36,087 nucleotides of DNA from an uncultured Paracoccaceae bacterium (GTDB taxonomy: Bacteria > Pseudomonadota > Alphaproteobacteria > Rhodobacterales > Rhodobacteraceae): positions 1 to 36,087 of the forward strand of contig CANNFU010000018.1 in assembly GCA_947503965.1 (NCBI GenBank), in the 5' to 3' direction. The notes under the pieces are model-generated. The model worked only from the letters and a program-made list of their open reading frames with translations, had not been told where the DNA came from and searched no databases. Position 1 is the first letter of the stretch, and every line of letters begins with the position of its first letter. Below, piece by piece: positions 6,616 through 14,166 of this stretch. The translations under genes were made by a program, and so were the position numbers.

Positions 6616-8196
6616 ATGATTACCAAAACCAAAACGCTCCTCTATGCGTCAACACTTCTATCCCTTGCCACGTCGTCGTTTGCCCAAGATGTGACATTGA
6701 CGGCGCTGGATGGTGGTGTGACGATCGCGGGTGATTTGTTGGCGTTTGATGGTGAGCGCTACACGATAAGCACGGTTCTGGGGCAGTTGGAACTGGATGC
6801 CAGCATGGTGCGGTGTGACGGGGCGGCCTGTCCTGTGACCCTGCCGCAGACATCAGAGTTTCGGATTTCGGGATCGCGGACATTGGGCAAGGATCTGGTG
6901 CCCAGCCTGCTCGGCGCTTACAGCAGCAACAAGATCGACACATTCGGCGCCATCACGCAGGCGCAGAGCCAGAACGGGGCTGTCAGTTATGAGGTCGTCA
7001 GCGCCTCTGGTGACAAGATCGCTGCGGTTGACGTTGCGGCCTCTAACACCACTGATGGTTTGACGGACCTGCTGCGCGGCGATGCGGCGATTGCGCTGGC
7101 CTCGCGCCCGGCGCGCAATCGAGAAGCCCGCGCTTTTGAAGAGGCAGGCTTTGGCGATATCCGCGCGACCCAGAATGAGCATATCGTGGCGCTTGACGGG
7201 CTACTGCTTGTCACCTCACCTGACAATCCTGTCCGCGCGATCACCGAACAGAACGCGGCCTTGGCCTTTGCCGGGCGGATCACCAACTGGGCGGAACTGG
7301 GCGGCCCCGATGCGCCGATCAATATCTATGTGCGCGACACCAACTCGGGCATCCGCGAGGTCTTTGACAACCTGCTGATGCGCCCCAATGGTCTGCAGAT
7401 CGCCGATAATGTGATCCTCGTGCAAAGCGATGAGGCACTGTCGGACATCGTGTCCATCGACCCCAACGGGCTTGGCTTTACCAACTTCGCCGATGGCGAT
7501 GGTGCCAAGGCGCTGGCGATTGAAGGTGTGTGTGGGCTGCAAACCCCGCCCAATGCCTTTACGATCAAGACCGAAGAATACCCGCTGACCCGCCTGCTTT
7601 ACATGTATACCGCTGATGATCAGCTGCCGGTCCATGCCCGAGGCATGCTGGATTTTGCGCTGTCCGAAGAGGCGCAGGGCCTGATCTCGAACGCCGGTTT
7701 TATCGACCAGACGATCCGTGAAGCCTCGGTTGATAGCCAGGGTCTGCGTGTGGCCTCGGCGGTTGTGGCCAACCGGGATTTCTCCACCTTCCCGCAGCTG
7801 CAACAGATGATGGAGCAGCTGATCAGCTCGGACCGTTTGTCGACCACTTTCCGGTTCGAGACCGGATCAAGCAATCTCGATGCCCGTGCGCAGGAAGATG
7901 TCGTGCGCCTGGCCCGGCTGCTGAGCAGCGATGCCTATCGCAACAAAGAAGCCGTGTTTGTGGGCTTCACGGACTCGGTCGGTGATCCCGAATTGAACCG
8001 GCAATTGTCCGAACGCCGCGCGCAACAAGTGGTGCAGCAACTGCTGGACGAGAACCCGAACCTGCAGGCCAATGTCGCCCTGCAAGCCATCGGGTATGGC
8101 GAGATTTCCCCACTGGGATGCAACGAGACCAATACAGGCCGCCGGATCAACCGCCGTGTCGAGGTCTGGGTCCGGGATGTCGTCGCACGCAACTGA
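6616..8196 (+). CDS. Periplasmic phosphate-type binding protein fused to OmpA domain
   Basis: A 526-aa exported protein. A Sec signal peptide occupies about residues 1-23 (ending SSFA-QD), followed by a short N-terminal domain with a Cys pair near 67-72. A PstS-like solute-binding fold comes next, opening with FRISGSRTLGKDLVPSLLGA and including the ITNWAELGG motif typical of phosphate-binding proteins. The C-terminal 115 residues are an OmpA/peptidoglycan-binding domain (FRFETGSSNLDARAQ, GFTDSVGDPELN, LSERRAQQV, INRRVEVWV). Such fusions likely anchor ligand binding to the cell wall; the ligand is not known here. No pst permease genes lie nearby. An AAGGACCC precedes the ATG. The coding sequence is clearly more GC-rich than dctP next door. 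The upstream 250 bases are AT-rich and probably hold the promoter. Confidence 0.85.
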   Translation: MITKTKTLLYASTLLSLATSSFAQDVTLTALDGGVTIAGDLLAFDGERYTISTVLGQLELDASMVRCDGAACPVTLPQTSEFRISGSRTLGKDLVPSLLGAYSSNKIDTFGAITQAQSQNGAVSYEVVSASGDKIAAVDVAASNTTDGLTDLLRGDAAIALASRPARNREARAFEEAGFGDIRATQNEHIVALDGLLLVTSPDNPVRAITEQNAALAFAGRITNWAELGGPDAPINIYVRDTNSGIREVFDNLLMRPNGLQIADNVILVQSDEALSDIVSIDPNGLGFTNFADGDGAKALAIEGVCGLQTPPNAFTIKTEEYPLTRLLYMYTADDQLPVHARGMLDFALSEEAQGLISNAGFIDQTIREASVDSQGLRVASAVVANRDFSTFPQLQQMMEQLISSDRLSTTFRFETGSSNLDARAQEDVVRLARLLSSDAYRNKEAVFVGFTDSVGDPELNRQLSERRAQQVVQQLLDENPNLQANVALQAIGYGEISPLGCNETNTGRRINRRVEVWVRDVVARN

Positions 8197-8290
8197 TGCG
8201 ACGGCCACCCAAACAATCCCAAATCACCACGGATCTGACAAGCTCATGTCGTGATCTCCGTCCAGGATCCCTCCAAACGAGGACAGAACA

Positions 8291-9307
8291 ATGAAATTTC
8301 TACAAACACTCACACTTGCCGCGCTTGCAGCGTTTCCGGCGCAGCTGATCGCGCAATGCGATCAAGGGGAAGAGGTGCTGACTTTCAGCCTGATCACCTC
8401 ACTACAGGGCCATCCCAAAGGCGAAGCGGCAATGGCATATGCAAATGCGATCAATACGCAACTCGATGGTCGGTATTGCATTCAGGTTATTGGCAATAGT
8501 GAACTATATGCAGATGATGAAAACCTCTGGCAGGCGATGCTGGATGGTGAAGTGCATTTCGCAGCACCCTCACCAACCAAATTGACTCAGTTTTCAAGCA
8601 AGCTGGCTCTGTTTGACTTGCCATTCCTGTTTGACGGGCCGCTTCATGCACTTGAATTCCTAAGCTCCGATGCGACCGAAGAATTCTATGATCAGCTTGA
8701 GGATGATGGCTTTTACGGATTGGCTTTCTGGTCGAACGGGATGCGTCACTTCTCGGCCACGCGTCCGATGCGATTACCGCGCGATGCTGACGGTCTGATT
8801 TTCCGAGTGCAGTCCTCTTCTCCAATCATGGCGGCAATGCTTGATACGATGGGGGTAACGCCGCGGAAGATGGCCTTCGCAGATGTTCTGGGTGGCCTGC
8901 AATCGGGCGAAGTGCAAGGCCAGGAAAACACGTTCTCAAATATTGACTCTAAAGGTTTCTATACCGCGCAGGCCGCAACGACCGAGACCAGCCATCATTA
9001 TCTGGGATATATGGTTTTTACAACGACTGCGTTCCTTGACAGTCTGGATGCGGAAACGCGCGCAATCTTTGTTGATACTATGAAACTTGTATCGCATGAA
9101 CGAAACCGTTTCGCTTTTGAACTCAACCAAATCAGTCGTGAGAACATCATTGAAGACGACGGCATTGTTATCAGCCTGACCGATCAGGAGCGGCAGGCAT
9201 GGCGCGAAGCGTTCGAACCGATTTTTGAAGAATTCAAACCACAGATTGGCGAAAGCATTGTCGACCGCGCCCTAGAAATCAACGCCAACGCCAATCCCTT
9301 CGACTAA
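8291..9307 (+). CDS. dctP: Orphan TRAP transporter substrate-binding protein (DctP family)
   Basis: A 338-aa periplasmic solute receptor of the DctP type. A signal peptide (about 1-21, ending LIAQ) is followed by the bilobal fold. Recognisable family stretches are KLALFDLPFLFDGPLHALEF, GMRHFSATRPM and FADVLGGLQSGEVQGQENTF, the last corresponding to the ligand-binding and hinge region. TRAP systems normally also need the DctQ and DctM membrane subunits; neither is nearby, so it must serve a distant permease or act in sensing. The ATG follows CGAGGACAG. It is 94 bp downstream of the OmpA-fusion gene and may share its transcript, which ends at the strong terminator at 9354-9378. Confidence 0.9.
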   Translation: MKFLQTLTLAALAAFPAQLIAQCDQGEEVLTFSLITSLQGHPKGEAAMAYANAINTQLDGRYCIQVIGNSELYADDENLWQAMLDGEVHFAAPSPTKLTQFSSKLALFDLPFLFDGPLHALEFLSSDATEEFYDQLEDDGFYGLAFWSNGMRHFSATRPMRLPRDADGLIFRVQSSSPIMAAMLDTMGVTPRKMAFADVLGGLQSGEVQGQENTFSNIDSKGFYTAQAATTETSHHYLGYMVFTTTAFLDSLDAETRAIFVDTMKLVSHERNRFAFELNQISRENIIEDDGIVISLTDQERQAWREAFEPIFEEFKPQIGESIVDRALEINANANPFD

Positions 9308-9353
9308 CTAAGACGATTTCTAAAGCCCACTTACCATACCACTCACACAATTC

Positions 9354-9378
9354 AACGGGCCCCTCAGGGGCCCGTTTT
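9354..9378 (+). terminator. Intrinsic terminator after dctP
   Basis: The stem acgggcccc (9355-9363) pairs with ggggcccgt (9367-9375) around a 3-base loop and runs into TTTT. It is GC-rich and perfectly paired, 47 bp past the dctP stop. Confidence 0.92.
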
Positions 9379-9540
9379 CTTTGTTGTATATTGTCATGAA
9401 GCTGCGCGCTTCATAGCATGAGCCCCTGTTGCCCTACGCAAGGAGATACGCTCCGCAAGCAGCCACTGCATCGCGCCGTGAATTGATACCTGTTTTTATA
9501 TCAATCATCACGATTGGACTCTTTGAGTACCTTTTAGCGA

Positions 9541-9684
9541 TCAGCAGGTGCTGTCTTGCTTGAATGTCTCTGCCTGCAGTACTCCCATGTGTTGTGATTT
9601 CGCACAACCATCGTTGAGCAGTTGGAAGCCTTCATTTTTTAAAACTTGGAGTGCGTAGGTTTGAATGTGTTCGCGCTGGGTCAT
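9541..9684 (-). CDS. Possible small protein, 47 aa, perhaps frameshifted
   Basis: An ATG at 9684 is preceded on the minus strand by GGGAATAGAG, a passable ribosome-binding site, and opens a 47-aa frame starting MTQREHIQTYALQVLKNEGF and ending QDSTC. Just upstream of its stop, an overlapping frame remains open for about 40 further residues (HLLIAKRYSKSPIVMIDIKT onward) to a TAG at 9434-9436. The two pieces could be one 80-90 aa protein broken by a frameshift. No family is recognised. It fills part of the otherwise gene-free stretch 9379-9894. Confidence 0.35.
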   Translation of the reverse strand: MTQREHIQTYALQVLKNEGFQLLNDGCAKSQHMGVLQAETFKQDSTC

Positions 9685-9696
9685 CTCTATTCCCTA

Positions 9697-9880
9697 AATG
9701 CTGCGCGCAGCACTAATGGCCGGTTTGCGGAAGCCGCACTGCGGCATAGGTCCTAACTTTGGAAGTCGGCTATGGGCCGTCAACGGTGAAGAGAGTTTAC
9801 GCCCGCGGTTAGATGCTGCGCGGCCTCCGATGGCCGCGAAGAGCCCATACCTCCCAAATGCTGCACAAGGAGCCAATGTC
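9697..9880. repeat. Intergenic repeat-like stretch
   Basis: Three closely similar words recur here: aaatgctgcgcgcagcacta (9697-9716), agatgctgcgcggcctccg (around 9811-9829) and aaatgctgcacaaggagcc (around 9857-9875). Each is followed by aatg or gatg. The GC-rich wording resembles the dispersed repeats near 26.5 and 34.5 kb. No gene is supported. Confidence 0.45.
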
Positions 9881-9894
9881 TGCTTCTAAAAAAT

Positions 9895-9914
9895 TTACCT
9901 CGGACTCAAGGTAA
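9895..9914. promoter_or_regulatory. Palindrome upstream of the marR operon
   Basis: An inverted repeat, TTACCT (9895-9900) and AGGTAA (9909-9914) separated by 8 bp, ends 19 bp before the marR-type ATG. Its size and position fit an autoregulatory operator for the MarR protein. No experiment or second copy supports this. Confidence 0.5.
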
Positions 9915-9933
9915 TTTGCTGTACTCTACTGCT

Positions 9934-10434
9934 ATGTCTAAAGGCCGTTTCAAATTTCACTCTTTGCTGCACAGCTCCAGCATCCTCGACAAACGGCTGG
10001 ACACACTGCTGACACCTATTGGGATCAAACCGAAGCAAGCACGCATCTTGAACGTGTTGAATCGGATCGGGCCGTCTTCACAAAAGGTTTTGGCCGAACA
10101 ATTCGACGTAACCTCTGGCAGCATGAGCACAATGATCGATAGGCTCTTGGCTGCTGGCTTGGTCCATCGCGAAAAGCATCCCGACGACAAGCGCACAGAC
10201 ATCATTTCTCTTTCTGAGCGCGGACGCGATATTTTGGTCGAGGTCCGCGATGTCTGGCGCGAGATTGATGATTTGATTGTCGAAAAGCTTGGTACGGAGA
10301 AGGCCGCATTGTTCAACGAGCTGACACGAGAGTTGAAATACGCGCTTGGTGGCCGGGTGATCGGCCATCCTGATCACCCGGTCCAATCGAAAGGCCGGAC
10401 CAAATCGAAACCGGAGCGCGAAAGGAAAGCGTGA
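9934..10434 (+). CDS. MarR family transcriptional regulator
   Basis: A 166-aa winged-helix regulator. The DNA-recognition helix and wing are clear: VLAEQFDVTSGSMSTMIDRL, then AGLVHREKHPDDKRTDIISL, ending in LSERGRDIL. The C-terminal 25 residues are a basic tail unusual for MarR proteins (KSKPERERKA). The ATG at 9934 is preferred over an upstream TTG because it follows AAGG at sensible spacing and keeps the palindrome at 9895-9914 outside the gene. Its stop overlaps the next start (TGATG), so it heads the five-gene unit ending with the multicopper oxidase and probably controls it. The inducer is unknown; MarR proteins typically sense phenolics, oxidants or metals. Confidence 0.88.
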   Translation: MSKGRFKFHSLLHSSSILDKRLDTLLTPIGIKPKQARILNVLNRIGPSSQKVLAEQFDVTSGSMSTMIDRLLAAGLVHREKHPDDKRTDIISLSERGRDILVEVRDVWREIDDLIVEKLGTEKAALFNELTRELKYALGGRVIGHPDHPVQSKGRTKSKPERERKA

Positions 10435-10946
10435 TGAAAAATCTGCTGATCGGAACACTCATCCTTGCATCAGGTGCCGCCGTTGCCGAAGCACCGGAAT
10501 TAAAAACGCCAGCCCCGGTGATCTATTTGGCGGATAACCTCGATGAAGAGGATCAACTGGGCTGGTGCATTGACACGCTTGGTCGTGGTTTCGCTGAGAC
10601 GCTTCAGGCACATTCCTGTAAGCCGCAGGGCGGAGATGTGCAATTTACCTTCGAACCAGAAAACGGCCTGATCCGATCTGCTGCGTTTCCCGAATATTGC
10701 GCAGAACATACACCGAATGCTGATCTGGATTTTGCTCTGTCGCTCTGTGATCCCACTATGGTTGGCCAACAATTCACTTACATTTCCGAAACCAAGGCCA
10801 TATCGCCAGCCGGTGATGCGACCATGTGCTTGGTCGTCGGGTCGCAGAGCCGCCAAGCCGGGCCGTTCATGTCGCGACCGCTAGAGATGGCAGCTTGCTC
10901 TCAAACCCCCGCTCAATTGCGAGAATGGGTGGTGCTCGATGACTGA
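10434..10946 (+). CDS. Secreted protein with ricin-B-like (beta-trefoil) character
   Basis: A 170-aa exported protein with a signal peptide at about residues 1-19 (MKNLLIGTLILASGAAVAEA). The mature part has paired cysteines (WCIDTLGR, HSCKP, EYCAEH, LCDP, MCLVVG, AACSQ). The spacing of the segments LQAHSCKPQGGDVQFTF, IRSAAFPEYC and ISPAGDATMCLVV resembles ricin-type beta-trefoil lectin repeats. A carbohydrate- or envelope-binding role is inferred from that alone. Its ATG overlaps the marR stop; AAAGGA lies at 10421-10426. Its 3' end overlaps the next gene by 8 bp. Confidence 0.7.
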   Translation: MKNLLIGTLILASGAAVAEAPELKTPAPVIYLADNLDEEDQLGWCIDTLGRGFAETLQAHSCKPQGGDVQFTFEPENGLIRSAAFPEYCAEHTPNADLDFALSLCDPTMVGQQFTYISETKAISPAGDATMCLVVGSQSRQAGPFMSRPLEMAACSQTPAQLREWVVLDD

Positions 10947-11292
10947 ACGTCGAATGGCGGCTTTTGTCCGGGAAAACTGGATGCTTTTGTCAGTCTTCCT
11001 GGCGGCTGTCATCTTTGCGCTGTTCATGGCGTCCCGTGTGTTTCTCGATTTCCTCTACTTCAACGACCCGCAGAACGTTGATGTCGATCTCAAACCGTGG
11101 ATGACGCCGCGCTTTGTGGTCCTGACATATGACCTGCCACGCCCATTTGTTTTTGAATTGCTGTCGCTTGATCCAGAGGAAGACGCAGGCCTTCGCTTGC
11201 GCCGCATTGCGGAACGTGACGGGATCACCATGGATGAACTGACCGCCCGTGTCCGTGAAGCGGCGGAACAATACCGGGCTGAACAGGAATGA
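10939..11292 (+). CDS. Small single-span membrane protein
   Basis: A 117-aa protein of no family I recognise. One hydrophobic helix (about residues 15-37, WMLLSVFLAAVIFALFMASR) is followed by DPQNVDVDLKPWMTPRFVVL and an acidic, helical C-terminus (LRRIAERDGITMDELTARVR) that could form a short coiled coil. It overlaps both neighbours (ATG inside the preceding gene, ATGA with the DedA gene), so it belongs functionally to this operon. It may act as a membrane partner for the DedA protein or the oxidase. Confidence 0.75.
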   Translation: MTERRMAAFVRENWMLLSVFLAAVIFALFMASRVFLDFLYFNDPQNVDVDLKPWMTPRFVVLTYDLPRPFVFELLSLDPEEDAGLRLRRIAERDGITMDELTARVREAAEQYRAEQE

Positions 11293-11897
11293 CTGAGACT
11301 GTTCTGGCCCTCATCCCCGATTACGGGTTGTTTCTTGTGTTTGCGGTTGTTGTGCTGGCCTGTATGGCTGTGCCGCTGCCGGCATCGGTGCTGACGCTGA
11401 CCGCTGGAAGTTTTGCAGCAGTCGGTGACTTGTCATTGCTTTCGGTGCTTTTGGTTACATTCGCTGCATTCGCCATCGGCGATCAGACCGCGTACCTGCT
11501 GGCAAACCGATTTGGTCGCAAATTGATAGCCCGCTTCGCAAACTCGCCCCGCATAGGTCCTGTCATCGCACGGAGCGAGGATATGTTGACCCGTCGAGGT
11601 GCGACCGCCGTGTTTCTCAGCCACACCATTTTCAGCCCAACCTGCCCGTATGTGACTTACCTCAGCGGCGCGGGCGGGTTGTCATGGTCACGCTTTACCG
11701 CTGTGGCATTGCCGGGCGCAGCAGTCTGGACGGCGGGTTATGTCGGGCTTGGCTACGCCTTCGCCACCCAGCTAGAGCAAGTGGCCACATTGATCAGCAA
11801 TTTCTTTGGCGTCGTACTCGCGGGTGCCATCGCGATTGCTGCACTGATGCTTTTGAAAAACCGGTGGAAGGCGGCGCAGAACAGCGCAGTCGTCTAA
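11289..11897 (+). CDS. DedA/VTT-domain membrane protein
   Basis: A 202-aa integral membrane protein of the DedA (SNARE-associated, VTT) family, whose characterised members move lipids across membranes or support envelope homeostasis. Visible family segments are the re-entrant VPLPASVLTLTAGSFAAVG, the GDQTAYLLANRFGRKL motif and FSPTCPYVTYLSGAGGLSW, which corresponds to the usual F-x-R-x3-P-x4-G-x6-F motif with its arginine replaced (FSPTCPYV). Four or more membrane spans are likely. It overlaps the preceding gene by 4 bp and precedes the multicopper oxidase by 36 bp. Confidence 0.85.
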   Translation: MTETVLALIPDYGLFLVFAVVVLACMAVPLPASVLTLTAGSFAAVGDLSLLSVLLVTFAAFAIGDQTAYLLANRFGRKLIARFANSPRIGPVIARSEDMLTRRGATAVFLSHTIFSPTCPYVTYLSGAGGLSWSRFTAVALPGAAVWTAGYVGLGYAFATQLEQVATLISNFFGVVLAGAIAIAALMLLKNRWKAAQNSAVV

Positions 11898-11933
11898 GCC
11901 AATATCGTCACCTTATTGATCGGGGGAAAAATC

Positions 11934-13421
11934 ATGTTCAAGACAAGCCGCCGCGCGTTCCTTGCAGGATCAACTGCAATAGTTGCTACGGGTTTGCTGC
12001 TCGGGCGCCCCGCCACAGCGCAATCAAACCCAACAGTTTTGACCGTCGCGGGAACGGATGGCGCGTTCACCTACAATGGCAAATCCCCCGGACCAACCTT
12101 TCTAATAAACCCGGGCGATACGCTGGATATCGAGCTGATCAACGAACTTGAACCCTTGCACGACGACTGCACCGATGACGTGAACCAATTCCACGGACTG
12201 CATACGACCAATCTGCATACTCACGGGCTTCATGTGTCTCCAACAACAGATCGCTCTGGTGCGTTTGACGCAGATAATGTGTTCGTCAATGTAACCCCGC
12301 GCGGGCAGCTTGTCCCGTGTGAGGAAATCTGTGGTGCTGAGGTTGCAGAGGTTTTCCGCGAACATCGCAACCAATTCCGGTTTGAGATTGGCCCGGATCA
12401 TCCTTCTGGCACATTCTGGTATCACGCCCACAAGCACGGTGCGACGCAAAGTCAGGTGGCGGGTGGTTTGGCCGGACCACTGATTGTGCGCGACAAGCCC
12501 GGAACAATGCCGGCCTATATCGAACAGGCCGAAGAGAAGGTCTTCATGATCATGAACCAAGGGTTGGTTCTGGTGGATACGGAAGGCGGCGGAGAGGTCG
12601 ATCCGACGCTGACGCTCCGCCCCGGCGAAGTGCAACGCTGGCGGATTGTCAACGCGCAAGCATCGGGCGTGGGCGGCGGGTCGTTCGCGCGGCTCACGAC
12701 AAATGTGCCCGATCTTGAAATGTATCAGATTGCCTTTGATGGCCTAACATTGCCCGAACGCTTCCCGATTGATCAATACGACCGGGATGAGCCGTGGGAA
12801 AACCCAGCTGCGATGGCCCCTGGCAACCGGATGGACCTGATGGTGCACGTGCCTGCTGACGCGGACGAACGTGGCTTTATCGTCGATCTCGGTGCGTCGA
12901 TTGCTGATGGTTTGGCGTTTACTTCTACCGTTGATCGGATCGTGCTCAACATCGAAGTCGCGGGCGATCCGGTGGATCATCTCTGGTCAGACGATCCCTC
13001 ACTGCCTGCGGCGCAATTCGAAGACTTTGATGACACCCCGCTTCCGCAGCGGGTGATCAATTTCCAAGGCGGTTTTCAGATCGACGGAGAGCAATACTCT
13101 GGAGAAACAAAGCATGTCATGACGCTTGGAACGGCCGAAGAATGGATCATCGAGAATAGCACCAATGCCGTCCACGCGCACCACATTCACGTCAATCCAT
13201 TCCTGATCACGCATATCAACGGGGTCGAGCTGGCACACGATGACCCTCGCAGGCGTTGGCAAGACACGGTCGCGCTGCCGTTCAGCGACAACGACGGCCC
13301 CGGCACGATTACCTACAAGACCCGGTTCAAGGAATTCACCGGAAAGTTTGTCATTCATTGCCATGTCCTGCGTCACGAAGATCGCGGCATGATGCAGACC
13401 GTGGAAATTGTTGGGGCGTAA
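11934..13421 (+). CDS. Tat-exported multicopper oxidase
   Basis: A 495-aa laccase/CopA-like oxidase that couples one-electron oxidation of a substrate to reduction of O2 to water. A twin-arginine signal opens the protein (TSRRAFLAG, cleavage near residue 30, ATAQS). All four copper motifs are present: HTHG (H95, H97), FWYHAHKHG (H164, H166, H168), HAHHIHVNPF, and HCHVLRHEDRGMM (residues 475-487), which holds the type 1 ligands C476, H481 and probably M486. Extra cysteines (DDC near 79, PCEEIC near 129-133) may form disulfides. The ATG at 11934 is preferred over an upstream TTG because it follows GGGGG and starts the Tat motif. An IS3 remnant abuts the stop codon directly. Substrate unknown: copper, phenolics or manganese are all possible. 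Confidence 0.92.
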   Translation: MFKTSRRAFLAGSTAIVATGLLLGRPATAQSNPTVLTVAGTDGAFTYNGKSPGPTFLINPGDTLDIELINELEPLHDDCTDDVNQFHGLHTTNLHTHGLHVSPTTDRSGAFDADNVFVNVTPRGQLVPCEEICGAEVAEVFREHRNQFRFEIGPDHPSGTFWYHAHKHGATQSQVAGGLAGPLIVRDKPGTMPAYIEQAEEKVFMIMNQGLVLVDTEGGGEVDPTLTLRPGEVQRWRIVNAQASGVGGGSFARLTTNVPDLEMYQIAFDGLTLPERFPIDQYDRDEPWENPAAMAPGNRMDLMVHVPADADERGFIVDLGASIADGLAFTSTVDRIVLNIEVAGDPVDHLWSDDPSLPAAQFEDFDDTPLPQRVINFQGGFQIDGEQYSGETKHVMTLGTAEEWIIENSTNAVHAHHIHVNPFLITHINGVELAHDDPRRRWQDTVALPFSDNDGPGTITYKTRFKEFTGKFVIHCHVLRHEDRGMMQTVEIVGA

Positions 13422-13814
13422 CCAAGTCCACGTCGTTCACAAGCCACGATTGCTCAGCGACAACGGGTCCAGCCATGTCTCTGGCGATCTCGCTGAATGG
13501 TTGAAGGACAAAGGCATGAAGCATAGTGCGGTGCGCCATATCATCCGCAAACCCAAGGCAAGATCGAGCGATGGCATCAGACTTTGAAAAACCGCATCCT
13601 GCTGGAAAACTACTTCCTGCCGGGTGACCTTGAAGCACAGATCGAAGCCTTCGTCGACCATTACAATCACCAGCGCTATCACGAGAGCATCAACAACGTC
13701 ACACCCGCCGACGTCTACTTCGGACGGGACAAGGCCATTCTAAAACAGCGAGAAAGGATCAAACGAAAGACACTCGAAGCGCGACGCTTGCATCACCGCC
13801 AGCGCGCCGCATAA
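13422..13814 (+). pseudogene. IS3-family transposase (OrfB) C-terminal fragment, frameshifted
   Basis: Reading from 13420, the frame gives QVHVVHKPRLLSDNGSSHVS and AEWLKDKGMKH, which are integrase-core sequence containing the second catalytic Asp (SDNGS). Around 13530 one base appears to be lost. The frame then shifts to APYHPQTQGKIERWHQTLKN, which carries the catalytic Glu, followed by YFLPGDLEAQIEAFVDHYNH and PADVYFGRDKAILKQRERIK to the stop at 13812-13814. The sequence is close to the usual OrfB consensus, so decay looks recent. The first catalytic Asp and the N-terminus are absent, so the fragment cannot function. Confidence 0.85.
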
Positions 13815-13888
13815 TCAAACCAACCAGATGAGCCGAACACTCTCTTAGTTTACGCGGCTCTTGGTTCCAAAAACTCTGACGTCAGACA
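13422..13888 (+). mobile_element. IS3-family remnant
   Basis: The 3' end of an IS3-family element, starting within two bases of the oxidase stop codon. The coding part ends at 13814, and a plausible terminal inverted repeat ends about 13888 (ctgacgtcagaca). The 5' half, including OrfA and the first part of OrfB, is missing. It forms the left border of the peptide cassette. Confidence 0.75.
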
Positions 13889-13980
13889 AAGTCAAAATTA
13901 CCATCACTTCGCTACAGAGTTTACAAAATTTGGCGAGTTGATAGTCTGCATATATTGGACCATCATTTTGGAGAGAGCCT

Positions 13981-14166
13981 ATGACTAATTCTTCGACACC
14001 TCAAATTGGTACAAGAACTCCAGTGTTTTCCTCGCCTTCATGGGACGCAGAAACACTGGTAAAAGTTGGTACACGAACACCTGTTTTCACCCCGAAAGAG
14101 TGGACGCCCTTTGCCTCTATTGAGATTGGGACAAGGTCTCCGATTTTCACATCTCTCAACTGGTGA
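13981..14166 (+). CDS. Three-repeat peptide, candidate multi-core precursor
   Basis: A 61-aa protein that is exactly Met followed by three 20-residue units (2-21, 22-41, 42-61). Each unit has seven variable residues, the block [IV]GTR[TS]P[VI]F, four loose residues and a final Trp: IGTRTPVFSSPSW (9-21), VGTRTPVFTPKEW (29-41), IGTRSPIFTSLNW (49-61). The last residue of the protein is the Trp of unit 3. The repeated residues use different codons (Arg aga/cga/agg, Pro cca/cct/ccg), so the peptide sequence, not the DNA, is conserved. GGAGAG at 13970-13975 precedes the ATG. The TGA overlaps the GTG of the next gene. There is no signal peptide, no separate leader and no Cys. It could be a ribosomal-peptide precursor with three cores or a small three-bladed binding protein; the function is unknown. 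Confidence 0.8.
   Translation: MTNSSTPQIGTRTPVFSSPSWDAETLVKVGTRTPVFTPKEWTPFASIEIGTRSPIFTSLNW

Noticed and set aside
9379..9540. Peptide-coding remnant on the minus strand ending near 9399
   Set aside because: An open stretch reads GAMQWLLAERISLRRATGAH, but it has no start, no ribosome-binding site and overlaps another possible frame.
13981..14166. Repeat peptide as a chance frame of the neighbouring IS3 remnant
   Set aside because: The IS3 coding part ends at 13814 and its likely terminal repeat at about 13888. The peptide has its own ribosome-binding site, exact 20-residue periodicity and synonymous divergence between units.
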